Source: UBA5336 sp964492485 (GTDB lineage: Bacteria; Pseudomonadota; Alphaproteobacteria; Caulobacterales; Hyphomonadaceae). Taken from it: a stretch of 64,000 nt of DNA. The notes under the pieces are model-generated. The model saw nothing but the letters and a program-made list of their open reading frames with translations, searched no databases and was not told the DNA's origin. Below are positions 1-8,113 of this stretch, piece after piece (position 1 is the stretch's first letter; the number at the start of each line of letters is the position of its first letter). The stretch covers positions 248,001 to 312,000 of the forward strand of contig CAZBKM010000001.1 in NCBI GenBank assembly GCA_964492485.1, given 5' to 3'. The position numbers were made by a program, and so were the translations under genes.

Positions 1-1890
1 ATCGCCGCAGATGAGCCTGTCCATCGGACGTCCCCGGGCAAGATCCTCGAACACGTCCTGAATGGCATTGAGCTGATCGTCCGTCTCCTCGTAGGGGAAC
101 CGGGCGGCGAACTCCTCGTAAAGGCCCTGGCCCGCATCGACTGGCGGGGCCGACCTCAGTTCACGCGCTGCCGCGATCTGCAACAGGTCTTCCGCCATTT
201 CCAGGATGCGCTTCTTGGCCTTGGCCTTGCGGGCCTGCCAGCTCGCCCCGCCCAACCGATCCAGCGCACCCTCAGCGCCTTCCCCGCCATAGCGGCTGAT
301 CAGGTCGATGTTCTCCACCGGAAGGAAGACGCGGTCGCCGCCTGCGTATTCCAGCTCAAGACAGTCATGGGGCGCGCCGGACAGATCCAGCGTCTTCAAA
401 CCGCCATACCGTCCGATACCGTGATCCACATGAACGACCAGGTCGCCCGGGCTGAGCGTCGAAGCCTCGGCAATGAAATTCGCGGCCTTGCGTTTGCGTC
501 GCGGCGCGGCAAGCCGGTCACCGAGGAGGTCGGGCTCGGCAAGGACCGTAAGCCCGTCGCGTTCGAACCCGCTCTCCAGCGGCAGTTCGGCGACCGCAAG
601 GCCTGCCGCCCGCGCGGCCTCCAGCGAATAGACCCGGTCGGCATCCGGCAGGCCATGATCCGCCAGCACATGGCGCAGGCGGTCCACCGATCCATCTGAC
701 CAGGCCGCGAACAGCACCGTCTGGCCTGCTTCGCGACGGGCTCGGGCATGGTCGGCGGCCGCCTCGAAGATGTTGATGTCCGGGCGCTGGCGCTCCGGCG
801 CAAAGTCGCGGCCGGGCCGGGCGCCCAGATCGCCTCGCCCGCCCGTGGGCTCGCCCGCCTGGAACCGCACCACGGGCCGTGACGCCAGGCGGCCGTCCAG
901 TTCATCGGGCGACAGGTGCAGGGCCTCTGGCGGCAGGATCCGCGCCGTCCGCGCATCGCCAGCCGCCTCGATCCTGGCGTCGTGATAGTCCTGCGCCTGG
1001 GCCAGACGTTCGCCGGCCGCATCGCGTGACAGCGGGGCAAGCCCGATCAGTGCGTCCTCGCCCACATAATCAAACAGCGTTTCCATGTGCGGATGGAACA
1101 GGGGCAACCAGCCTTCCACGCCCTGGCGCCGGATCGAGGCACGCGCCGCCTCGTACATCGGATCTCCGGAAGGTGGACCGAACGTCGCCAGATAGGCCTC
1201 TCGGAACCGGCTCAGCACCTCATCATTGAACAGGATTTCGCTGACCGGCGCCAAGGCGGCAGACCGAACCTCGCCCGTTGAGCGCTGGGTATCGGGGTCG
1301 AAGGCCCGCAGGCTTTCCAGTGTGTCTCCGAAGAGATCGAGCCGCAGGGGTTCGCCCGATGTGGGCGGGAAGATGTCGATGATACCACCCCGGATGGCGA
1401 ACTCGCCACGCTCGTGAACCGTGGACACGCGAATATAGCCGTTCACGCTCAGAAAGTGTGTCAGGTCCCGTTCATCGACCGGCTTGCCCAACTCCACCGT
1501 GAGGCTGGCGGCCCGCAGGGTCTCGCGCGGCGGCACGCGCTGGACCAGGGACGAGGCCGTGGTCAATGCGACCAGGGGGGCGCCGTCATGGGCGGCGAGC
1601 CGGGCCAGCGCGGCACAGCGCCGCGCCGCGATGCCGGGCGACGGGCTCACCCGGTCATAGGGAAGGATGTCCCAGCCGGGCACCAACACCCGGTCGAGCG
1701 ACGGCGCGACGAACTCCGCCAGGCGGTGAGCGGCCGCGGCCTGCTTCTCGTCGCGCGCCACGTAGAGCCCGATCCCGCCCCGATCGCGCAGGGCCTCCAG
1801 AAAGACGATCAGGTCGGCGCCGAAGGGGGCTCCGGCGAACTCTGCCGGCCCTGAAAGGGCGGCGAGAAGGCTTTCAGGGCGCATGGACAT
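1..1890 (-). CDS. mfd: Transcription-repair coupling factor Mfd, N-terminal part (cut by window edge)
   Basis: Mfd is an ATP-driven translocase that removes stalled RNA polymerase from damaged DNA and recruits UvrA. The frame is open from its start to the window edge, about 630 of roughly 1150 residues. It contains the UvrB-like N-terminal region and then the RNA-polymerase-interacting domain, recognisable by VHVDHGIGRYGGL and LEYAGGDRVFLPVENI. The last visible residues, LICGD, run straight into where the Walker A motif of the helicase domain should begin. Two in-frame ATG codons (1890 and 1884) could start it; I took the first. It lies 24 bases downstream of sdhE on the same strand, an arrangement common in alphaproteobacteria. 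No frameshift is visible in the part seen. Confidence 0.93.
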   Translation of the reverse strand, partial: MSMRPESLLAALSGPAEFAGAPFGADLIVFLEALRDRGGIGLYVARDEKQAAAAHRLAEFVAPSLDRVLVPGWDILPYDRVSPSPGIAARRCAALARLAAHDGAPLVALTTASSLVQRVPPRETLRAASLTVELGKPVDERDLTHFLSVNGYIRVSTVHERGEFAIRGGIIDIFPPTSGEPLRLDLFGDTLESLRAFDPDTQRSTGEVRSAALAPVSEILFNDEVLSRFREAYLATFGPPSGDPMYEAARASIRRQGVEGWLPLFHPHMETLFDYVGEDALIGLAPLSRDAAGERLAQAQDYHDARIEAAGDARTARILPPEALHLSPDELDGRLASRPVVRFQAGEPTGGRGDLGARPGRDFAPERQRPDINIFEAAADHARARREAGQTVLFAAWSDGSVDRLRHVLADHGLPDADRVYSLEAARAAGLAVAELPLESGFERDGLTVLAEPDLLGDRLAAPRRKRKAANFIAEASTLSPGDLVVHVDHGIGRYGGLKTLDLSGAPHDCLELEYAGGDRVFLPVENIDLISRYGGEGAEGALDRLGGASWQARKAKAKKRILEMAEDLLQIAAARELRSAPPVDAGQGLYEEFAARFPYEETDDQLNAIQDVFEDLARGRPMDRLICGD

Positions 1891-1914
1891 TCGGGATCGT
1901 TTCGGTCGCTTTGA

Positions 1915-2187
1915 TCAGCCGGGCTGGGCGTCGTAGCGGAATGCGCAAAGCTGGTCCAGAACCGGTCCGCGATGGTTGTCGGGCACAGGCTTCTGGCCGA
2001 TCAGCCAGGCATAGACCTCCCAGTCGGGGATACCGAGCAGACGCTCGAACTCGTCCAGACCCGCCTCGTCCAGAGCGCCGAGATGCTGATCCGCGAAGCT
2101 GCCCATAAGCAGGTCCATCTCGCGAAATCCACGGCGCCAGGCGCGGAAGGTGAGCTTGCGGCGGCGGGTGTCGACGGTGTCGGTCAT
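1915..2187 (-). CDS. sdhE: Succinate dehydrogenase flavinylation factor SdhE (DUF339)
   Basis: A 90-residue protein matching the small SdhE/Sdh5 family, which helps attach FAD covalently to the flavoprotein subunit of succinate dehydrogenase in the cytoplasm. The RGxxE signature is present as RGFRE near residue 20, followed by the usual acidic stretch and a WEVYAWL segment. The frame runs further upstream without a stop, but starting at MTDTVD gives the family's normal length. The gene is divergent from recG and just upstream of mfd; mfd, sdhE and recG commonly cluster in alphaproteobacteria. Confidence 0.9.
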   Translation of the reverse strand: MTDTVDTRRRKLTFRAWRRGFREMDLLMGSFADQHLGALDEAGLDEFERLLGIPDWEVYAWLIGQKPVPDNHRGPVLDQLCAFRYDAQPG

Positions 2188-2339
2188 GGGCGGTCCTGAT
2201 CCTGTTCTGGCTTGATCCTGGTCTTGCGCTCCGCCGTATCTAGGGCCGGATCGTGGCCATGCCCACATCCCGGATGGTCGCGGCCCGTTCACGGCGCCAC
2301 CGCGTTTCCAAGCGCCGCGAACGGTCCTAGGCTGGCGCC

Positions 2340-4400
2340 ATGCGCGATGCCCGTCTGTTCCCGCTGTTCGAACCCCTCGACACCCTGCCCGGGATCGGAC
2401 CGAAACTGTGCCCGGTCTTCGAGCGGCTGGTCGATGGCGACCGGGTCTGGGATCTGCTCCTGCATCTGCCGGAACGCTGGCTGGACCGGCGGGTGCGCGC
2501 CACCTTCGACGATCTGGAGCCCGGTGAGACAGCGACGGTCTGCGGCGAGGTCCACAGCTACAAGGCCCCCTATGGCGACCGCCAGCCGCATCGTGTGATC
2601 CTGTTCGACGGAACGGGGTTTCTGACGCTGGTCTATTTCCGGGCCGACAGCCGCTGGCTGCAGGCACAGTTCCCCATCGGTGCGACGCGGATCGTGTCTG
2701 GCCGCGTCGATGCCTTCAAGGGCGAGCGGCAGATGGCGCATCCGGACTATGTGCTCGACCCGGAGTCGACCGAACGTCCACCGGCCGTCGAGCCGATCTA
2801 TCCGCTGACGGCAGGGCTGACCAACCGCAAGGTTCACGCCGCAGCGCTGGCGGCCCTCGACAAGGTTCCCGCCGGCCTGCCGGAATGGCAGGATCGCCAC
2901 CTGGCCGCGCGTGAGGGGTGGCCCGGCTTCCGCGAGGCCCTGGTGGCCCTGCATGCACCGGAGGCTTGGGATCCGGACGGTCAGGCCCGTGCCCGCCGCC
3001 GCCTCGCCTATGACGAGGCACTGGCGCGCGAGACGGTGTTCGCCATAGCCCGGGCCCAGCGGATGAGGCGCCGCGGCCCGCCCATGCCGGACGCCCGCGC
3101 GGCCCAGCGCCGGATCCTCCAGGCCCTGCCCTTCCGGCCCACGAACGCTCAGCTCGCGGCACTCAGGCAGATTGCCGCCGATCTCGCAGCACCGACGCCG
3201 ATGCGCCGCATGCTGCAGGGCGATGTGGGCTCAGGCAAGACGCTGGTGGGCGCCCTTGCGGCGGTGCAGGCCGCGGAAGCCGGCTACCAGGTCGCCTTCA
3301 TGGCACCGACCGAGGTCCTTGCCCGCCAACAGTACGCCACGCTGGACCGGCTGCTCTCCCCGGCCGGTTACCGCGTCGTCTCGCTGACAGGGCGCGACAA
3401 GGGGACGACGCGGGAGGCAACGCTGATGGGGCTTGCCGACGGGTCGATCCAGGTTGTGGCCGGCACGCACGCCCTGTTCCAGGATCAGGTCGCCTTTGCG
3501 AGGTTGGGTCTGGTGATCGTCGATGAACAGCACCGGTTCGGCGTGCTCGACCGGGTGCGCCTCGCAGGCAAGGCCGACAGCCCGCACATGCTGGTCATGA
3601 GCGCAACGCCGATCCCGCGCACCCTGGCGCTGTCCCTTGCCGGCGATCTGGACGTGTCGATCCTGGACGAGAAACCCGCCGGCCGGAAGCCGGTGGAGAC
3701 CCGCGCCTTGCCTGACACGCGGATCGACGAGGTCATCGACGCCGTCGGCCGGGCCCTGCGGCGCGGCGAACGGGCCTTCTGGGTCTGTCCCAAGGTCGAT
3801 GTGGAGGATGACGAGTCGGCGGCGGTGAGCCGCCATGCCGCCTTGCGCGACCTTCTGCGCACGCCGGTGGGTCTCGTCCATGGCCGCATGAAGCCTGCCG
3901 AAAAGGATGCCGCCCTCGAGGCCTTCCGCGCGGGCGAGTCGCGAATCCTCGTGGCCACCACAGTGGTCGAGGTCGGCGTGGACGTACCGGAGGCCACGAT
4001 CATGGTGATCGAACGCGCCGAGGGCTTCGGGCTGGCACAGCTTCACCAGTTGCGAGGCCGGGTGGGACGGGGCGACAGACCCGCCTACTGCCTGCTCCTC
4101 TACCGCCCGCCCCTCACCGAGACCGCGCGCCAGCGTCTCGATACCCTGCGCAGGACCGAGGACGGCTTCGAGATCGCGGAAGCCGACTTCCGTCTGCGCG
4201 GGGCCGGCGATCTCCTGGGAACCCGGCAGGCGGGGGAGACCCGCTACCGGGTGCTTGCGCGTGGCACGGACCGCGACCTGATCGAGACCGCGCGCAGTGA
4301 TGCAAAGGCTGCCGTCGGCGAGGACGCAGACCTTGCCAACCCACGGGGTGAGGCGCTCAGCCTTCTGCGGGAGCTGTTTCGTCCGAAGCTTTCGGCCTAG
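2340..4400 (+). CDS. recG: ATP-dependent DNA helicase RecG
   Basis: RecG regresses stalled replication forks and branch-migrates Holliday junctions. The 686-residue product has the normal length and order: an N-terminal wedge/OB domain starting with a helix-hairpin-helix-like LPGIGPK, Walker A GDVGSGKT near residue 295, the DEQH box near 395, SATPIPRT, and a C-terminal helicase domain with the QLRGRVGRG motif. It starts with ATG, divergent from sdhE across about 150 bases. Its last 44 bases overlap the end of the convergent DUF502 gene. Confidence 0.95.
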   Translation: MRDARLFPLFEPLDTLPGIGPKLCPVFERLVDGDRVWDLLLHLPERWLDRRVRATFDDLEPGETATVCGEVHSYKAPYGDRQPHRVILFDGTGFLTLVYFRADSRWLQAQFPIGATRIVSGRVDAFKGERQMAHPDYVLDPESTERPPAVEPIYPLTAGLTNRKVHAAALAALDKVPAGLPEWQDRHLAAREGWPGFREALVALHAPEAWDPDGQARARRRLAYDEALARETVFAIARAQRMRRRGPPMPDARAAQRRILQALPFRPTNAQLAALRQIAADLAAPTPMRRMLQGDVGSGKTLVGALAAVQAAEAGYQVAFMAPTEVLARQQYATLDRLLSPAGYRVVSLTGRDKGTTREATLMGLADGSIQVVAGTHALFQDQVAFARLGLVIVDEQHRFGVLDRVRLAGKADSPHMLVMSATPIPRTLALSLAGDLDVSILDEKPAGRKPVETRALPDTRIDEVIDAVGRALRRGERAFWVCPKVDVEDDESAAVSRHAALRDLLRTPVGLVHGRMKPAEKDAALEAFRAGESRILVATTVVEVGVDVPEATIMVIERAEGFGLAQLHQLRGRVGRGDRPAYCLLLYRPPLTETARQRLDTLRRTEDGFEIAEADFRLRGAGDLLGTRQAGETRYRVLARGTDRDLIETARSDAKAAVGEDADLANPRGEALSLLRELFRPKLSA

Positions 4401-5130
4401 TCTCGGCGATCGCGGCGTCGGCCCTTGCCACGACGGTCCCTGCCTCGCGTTCGGGAACGACGAGACCTGCCGAAATGATCATCTTCGCGCCATCCTCGAT
4501 GGTCATGCCCAGGTGGATGATTTCCGAGTTCGGGACATACATCAGGAAGCCGGACGTCGGGTTCGGCGTCGTGGGCACGAACACACCGGTATAGTCATCG
4601 CCCAGCCGGTCGCGCACTTCTCCGCGAGGCCGGGCCGTGACGAAACCGATGCACCAGGTGTCCCGCTTGGGATACTCGACCAGGACAACCTCCTTGAAGG
4701 AGGTTTCCTTGTTGGCCGCCAGAATGTCGAAGAGCTGCTTGAAGGCCGAATAGATGTTGCTGACCACCGGCACCCGGCTCAGCACACGGTCGGTCAGCGA
4801 CACCGTGGCCCGCCCGATCAGGTTTGTGGCGATCACGCCCAGCAGGGTCAGCCCAATCACCGCGACCAGCAGGCCGAAGCCGGGAATCGCGAACTTGGTG
4901 TAGGTTTCCGGCTTCAGGATCGGCGGCAGGAGCGGGCGCAGCCATCCGTCAATGACGGTAATGAACCAGTAGACCGCCCCCACCGAGATCGCGATCGGTG
5001 CGGCAATCACGACGCCGGCAAAGAAGCGGGCGCGCAGCCAGGCAAACAGGGTCAGCTTGGGCGCCGGCTCGCCACCGGGCAGGACCGTGTCCGACGACCT
5101 GGAGGATTTCGACGTTTTTTTCTTCGCCAT
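4357..5130 (-). CDS. DUF502 family membrane protein
   Basis: A 257-residue inner-membrane protein of the DUF502 family, whose biochemical role is not established. After a lysine- and serine-rich N terminus there are two hydrophobic segments (about residues 30-55 and 80-105), then a soluble region containing PVVSNIYSAFKQ and a GFLMYVPNSEI motif typical of the family. I chose the ATG of MAKKKTSK; an open frame continues upstream but covers the divergent phosphotransferase gene. The 3' end overlaps recG by 44 bases in convergent orientation. Such proteins often sit beside recG in alphaproteobacteria. Confidence 0.85.
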   Translation of the reverse strand: MAKKKTSKSSRSSDTVLPGGEPAPKLTLFAWLRARFFAGVVIAAPIAISVGAVYWFITVIDGWLRPLLPPILKPETYTKFAIPGFGLLVAVIGLTLLGVIATNLIGRATVSLTDRVLSRVPVVSNIYSAFKQLFDILAANKETSFKEVVLVEYPKRDTWCIGFVTARPRGEVRDRLGDDYTGVFVPTTPNPTSGFLMYVPNSEIIHLGMTIEDGAKMIISAGLVVPEREAGTVVARADAAIAETRPKASDETAPAEG

Positions 5131-5205
5131 TCCGGGGCCTCTCGCAGCGGCAAGCGGGCGGTCGGGGTCTTGGTTTGCCGACACATCCGGGTAAGTGTGC
5201 GTGCC

Positions 5206-6219
5206 ATGAACACCGCGCAAGACCTGGACACCTCGCTTACCGCGCTTGTGCCATCGATTCTTGGCGAAGACGGGGCGATTGAAGGGCTTGCCCGCCTGTC
5301 CGGCGGCGCGAGCCAGGAAACCTGGGCGTTCGACGCCGTCGGCCGGTCGGGTAGGCGCGTGCCGCTGATCCTGCGCCGGGCGCCGGGCGGGGTGGCAAAT
5401 CCCGACCGGACCGGTCCGCCGCTGGAAACCGAAGCCGCCCTCATCAAAGCAGCCGTGGCCGCCGGCGTTCCAGCCCCGGGCGTGGCCCATGTCTGTGCGC
5501 CCGGCGACGGGATCGGCAACGCCTACATCATGCACAGGGTCGAAGGGGAGACCATCGCGCGCAAAATCCTGCGCGACGATGCATTCGCGGCCGCCCGCCC
5601 CCGCCTCGCCGGCCAGTGCGGCGCGGCGCTGGCGGCCATACACGCCATCGACCTTGCGGAGTTGCCCGAGGGTCTGGACAACGCCTTCGGCGCAGACATC
5701 ATCGCGCGCTACGAGGACATCTATCTGTCCTTCGACGCGCCGCGCCCGATCTTCGAGCTGGCCATCCAGTGGCTGCGTGCGCATGTGCCGACACCGCTGG
5801 AGCCGGTACTGGTCCATGGCGATTTCCGGCTTGGCAATCTGATGGTGGACGCGAAGGGGCTGGTCAGCGTGCTCGACTGGGAACTCGCCCATATCGGCGA
5901 CCCCCGCGAGGACCTGTCTTGGATCTGCGTGAACTCCTGGCGGTTCGGTCAGTCCGGGAAGCGGGTCGGCGGGTTCGGCAATCTCGACACCCTTCTTGAG
6001 AGCTACTGGCAGGCCGGCGGCCAAAGATTCGACCCGACCGACATCGATTGGTGGGAGATGCTCGGCACCCTGAAATGGGGCGTCATGTGCATGATCATGT
6101 ATGACGTGTTCCGCTCGGGCGCCGATCCGAGTGTCGAGCGCGCGGCGATCGGCCGGCGGGTCTCGGAAACCGAAATCGACCTTATAAATCTGCTGGAGGG
6201 AAGACGGTCCCATGCATGA
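5206..6219 (+). CDS. Aminoglycoside-phosphotransferase-like kinase (ACAD10/11 N-domain type)
   Basis: A 337-residue protein with the APH/choline-kinase fold. The nucleotide loop is seen near GLARLSGGASQETW. The catalytic Brenner motif is VLVHGDFRLGNLMVD, followed by VLDWELAHIGDP, which supplies the metal-binding aspartate. It is closest in layout to the phosphotransferases next to acyl-CoA dehydrogenases in fatty-acid or hydroxyacyl metabolism rather than to true resistance enzymes, so the substrate is unknown. It starts with ATG 75 bases from the divergent DUF502 gene. The next gene starts inside its last codons (8-base overlap), implying translational coupling. Confidence 0.85.
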   Translation: MNTAQDLDTSLTALVPSILGEDGAIEGLARLSGGASQETWAFDAVGRSGRRVPLILRRAPGGVANPDRTGPPLETEAALIKAAVAAGVPAPGVAHVCAPGDGIGNAYIMHRVEGETIARKILRDDAFAAARPRLAGQCGAALAAIHAIDLAELPEGLDNAFGADIIARYEDIYLSFDAPRPIFELAIQWLRAHVPTPLEPVLVHGDFRLGNLMVDAKGLVSVLDWELAHIGDPREDLSWICVNSWRFGQSGKRVGGFGNLDTLLESYWQAGGQRFDPTDIDWWEMLGTLKWGVMCMIMYDVFRSGADPSVERAAIGRRVSETEIDLINLLEGRRSHA

Positions 6220-6589
6220 CCAGCCCGCCGCCCACGAACTCGTCGCTGCCGTACGCCGGTTTCTCGAGGAAACGGCCCGGCCCGCCCTGTCCGGCCATGC
6301 CGCCTTTCACGCCCGGGTGGCGGAAAACGCGCTGGCCATTGTGGAACGTGAACTCCTGGCCAAGGATCAGTCTGAAGCGGCCGAAAAACATCGTCTCATC
6401 AACCTTCTGCAGGACGTTTCGGACACGTCGCTCGAATCCATGAACCGCAGCCTCTGCGATGCGATCCGGTCCGGAAAGATGACATTGGAGACACCCGGCC
6501 TGTTTGAACATCTCAAGGCGACGGCCATCGCGCAGATCGAAGTCGATCAGCCGCGCTATTCCGGCCTCGCGACCGCCACAAAGACGTAA
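6212..6589 (+). CDS. DUF6285 family protein
   Basis: A 125-residue, mostly helical cytoplasmic protein with no catalytic motif that I can see. Its length, its HELVAAVRRFLEE start and its position directly after an aminoglycoside-phosphotransferase-like gene fit DUF6285, a family found beside such kinases in alphaproteobacteria. The start overlaps the end of the kinase gene and has a GGAGGGAAG ribosome-binding site inside that gene. It probably works with the kinase; function unknown. The family assignment is from memory of context and pattern. Confidence 0.7.
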   Translation: MHDQPAAHELVAAVRRFLEETARPALSGHAAFHARVAENALAIVERELLAKDQSEAAEKHRLINLLQDVSDTSLESMNRSLCDAIRSGKMTLETPGLFEHLKATAIAQIEVDQPRYSGLATATKT

Positions 6590-6602
6590 GACGGTGGCCA
6601 CC

Positions 6603-7538
6603 ATGACCCGGACAAGACTGATCGCCGGCGCGGTGGCCCTGGTATTCGGCCTGGGCCTCTGGCTGCTGGCCAAGGATCCGCTCCTCGCCCTGTTCACCGG
6701 AACCGGGACGCAGACCGTTCCAACCGCCCCGGACCCAACCCAAGCCGGTGGCTGGATCGCCCGCCCCGCGGCCGCGCCCCCCGCGGTCTGGGAAGGCGGC
6801 TGGGCCCTTGACGTCTTCGCGCTGCCGGACGGTCCGGACATCAGCCACCCCAGAGGCTCGCTCGCTCCAACGGATGAACCGGTCGCCCAGGCGCTCGCCC
6901 GACAGAACGAGCCCGTGGTTTCGCGCCTGAGCGAGGTCGGCCCCGTCTACATGCCCGCCCTGCGCCTGCCCTCGCCCGCTCAGGCCCAACCGGATTGGAG
7001 CCTGGCGTTACAGGACACGGCGCGCGGGTTCACCCACTACCTCGACGTGGACAATCGCGGGCGAGGGTTCGTCCTGGCCCTTCCGGCGCGCGCGATGCGG
7101 CTTCTGCCCGCGCTCGAAAGCGTGCTGGCCGAGGCAACGGATCTGGAGCGCGACCGCTTCGCCGGGGTCATTCTGCTCTCGGCCAGCGACACGGAGGGCG
7201 GGCCGATCGGTGCGCTCTGTTCGAGAAGCGGTGTGCGCCCGTGTCCGCTTTCCCTGGACCTGAGCCGGCCCTACGGCCCGCTGCGGCTGATCGTACCGCA
7301 CCAGCCAGGCCAGAAACCGCCCCTGCAGGCTCCCGACGCGGATCGCGAAACCGACGCCGCTGCAACGGCCCTGTTGCAGTACCGTGACCGCGCCCTCGCC
7401 TATCTCGACACCCATGCGACCAGGGAGGCCGAGCCGTTTGGCGGGTTCGAGGAAATCGAGGTTGCACCGGTTCGCGAGCCGGGCAGCACGGCAGGGCGTC
7501 CATCGGCCGACCGCACGCCGCCCGACCCGACCCCCTGA
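6603..7538 (+). CDS. Membrane-anchored DUF3089-like protein without the hydrolase nucleophile motif
   Basis: A 311-residue protein with one N-terminal transmembrane helix (about residues 5-22) and a periplasmic body. Segments such as WALDVFALPDG, VGPVYMPALRLPS and FTHYLDVDNRGRGFVLALP resemble, in order, the DVFFVHPT, YAPRYRQA and FDHYL..NGRPFILAGHSQG blocks of DUF3089 alpha/beta-hydrolase-like proteins. Where the nucleophile elbow GHSQG should be, this protein reads LPARAM, so it is probably not a serine hydrolase. A late Cys pair (ALCSRSGVRPCPL) could form a disulfide. It follows the DUF6285 gene by 13 bases. The DUF3089 link is my pattern match and is uncertain. Confidence 0.55.
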   Translation: MTRTRLIAGAVALVFGLGLWLLAKDPLLALFTGTGTQTVPTAPDPTQAGGWIARPAAAPPAVWEGGWALDVFALPDGPDISHPRGSLAPTDEPVAQALARQNEPVVSRLSEVGPVYMPALRLPSPAQAQPDWSLALQDTARGFTHYLDVDNRGRGFVLALPARAMRLLPALESVLAEATDLERDRFAGVILLSASDTEGGPIGALCSRSGVRPCPLSLDLSRPYGPLRLIVPHQPGQKPPLQAPDADRETDAAATALLQYRDRALAYLDTHATREAEPFGGFEEIEVAPVREPGSTAGRPSADRTPPDPTP

Positions 7539-7579
7539 CAGAGCGCCGTCGTGTCAGGCGTGGGCACCGCCTGGCCTGC

Positions 7580-7785
7580 AGCGCATGTTGGACGCCAGCG
7601 AGAGTTCGCGAAGATGCGCCAGGTTCTTGTTTTCGAGCCTATTCTTAACGTGAACTGGCGCCCACGTCGTCTGGAGATCCCTTGGAGCAAGTTCGGAGCA
7701 AACGGACTCGGTTGCGAACGGAGACTTGCGCAAAAACAATGACGTAAAGCGACGGTCTGGAGTGAAACGAAAGACTGTCGCTTTA
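7580..7785 (-). repeat. Mosaic intergenic repeat, copy R1 (modules I, II, III, IV)
   Basis: Most of the 244 bases between two genes belong to a repeat family seen seven times here. Module I (GCGCAT..GAAGATGCGC) leads into GTTCTTGTTTT and module II (ATTCTTAACGTGAACTGG, about 7651-7668). Module III follows (GAGCAAACGGACTCGGTTGC, about 7695-7714) and then module IV, an inverted repeat TAAAGCGAC..GTCGCTTTA (about 7745-7785). The module IV edge supplies the TAA stop codon of the minus-strand gene that ends at 7783. Modules III and IV are nearly identical to those at 16146-16248. Confidence 0.85.
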
Positions 7786-7989
7786 ATGGCGAGGCCGCTC
7801 GGTTTCGGGTCCAGCCCCTTCAGCCAGGAGCGCGATCACACGGTCCCAGTGGGCGAGGCCTTCGGCGTCACCACTGGCGGCGACCTCGGCAGCGCGTAGC
7901 GTCGCGATCACCTCAGCATCCTCGCCATACTGTTTCAGCAACTGGGACGCAGCCGCCAAAGCGGCCGGGTCGGTTTCATACTCGGTCAT
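7783..7989 (-). CDS. Small conserved hypothetical protein (68 aa)
   Basis: A 68-residue acidic helical protein with an unusually good ribosome-binding site (AAAGGAGG a few bases before ATG), which argues that it is real. The pattern of two amphipathic helices ending in AASGDAEGLAHWDRVIALL resembles small DUF6961-like proteins of alphaproteobacteria, but I am not sure of that family. Its TAA stop codon is part of the neighbouring intergenic hairpin repeat. It is divergent from the photolyase operon, so it could share that regulatory region. Function unknown. Confidence 0.65.
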   Translation of the reverse strand: MTEYETDPAALAAASQLLKQYGEDAEVIATLRAAEVAASGDAEGLAHWDRVIALLAEGAGPETERPRH

Positions 7990-8048
7990 CACACCCCTCC
8001 TTTCGTAGCAGATCGTGCGTTTTTCGCGGGGAGCAAGCGGTTGGCTAT

Positions 8049-8074
8049 TGATCCGTTTCGGCTTTTCGACCGTA
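8049..8074 (+). promoter_or_regulatory. Candidate ECF-sigma promoter of the photolyase operon
   Basis: TGATCC at 8049-8054 is followed 16 bases later by CGTA at 8071-8074, 39 bases before the GTG start of the photolyase gene. TGATCC is the -35 element of the RpoE/ChrR (ECF11) singlet-oxygen regulon of Rhodobacter, whose members include photolyase and cyclopropane-synthase-like genes. CGTA-type -10 elements are common for ECF factors. The match of site and operon content is the evidence; no such sigma factor is encoded in this window. Confidence 0.5.
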
Positions 8075-8113
8075 TCCCGACGACATTGTCCCGCGACGAA
8101 GGAAGCGCCACCC

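Noticed and set aside
5206..6219. Antibiotic resistance phosphotransferase
   Set aside because: The APH fold is present, but the ACAD10/11-like pattern and the DUF6285 neighbour point to metabolism, not drug resistance.
7580..7785. Transposon-derived MITE with a known transposase
   Set aside because: No transposase is present in the window and I see no target-site duplications around the copies, so I leave the element type open.
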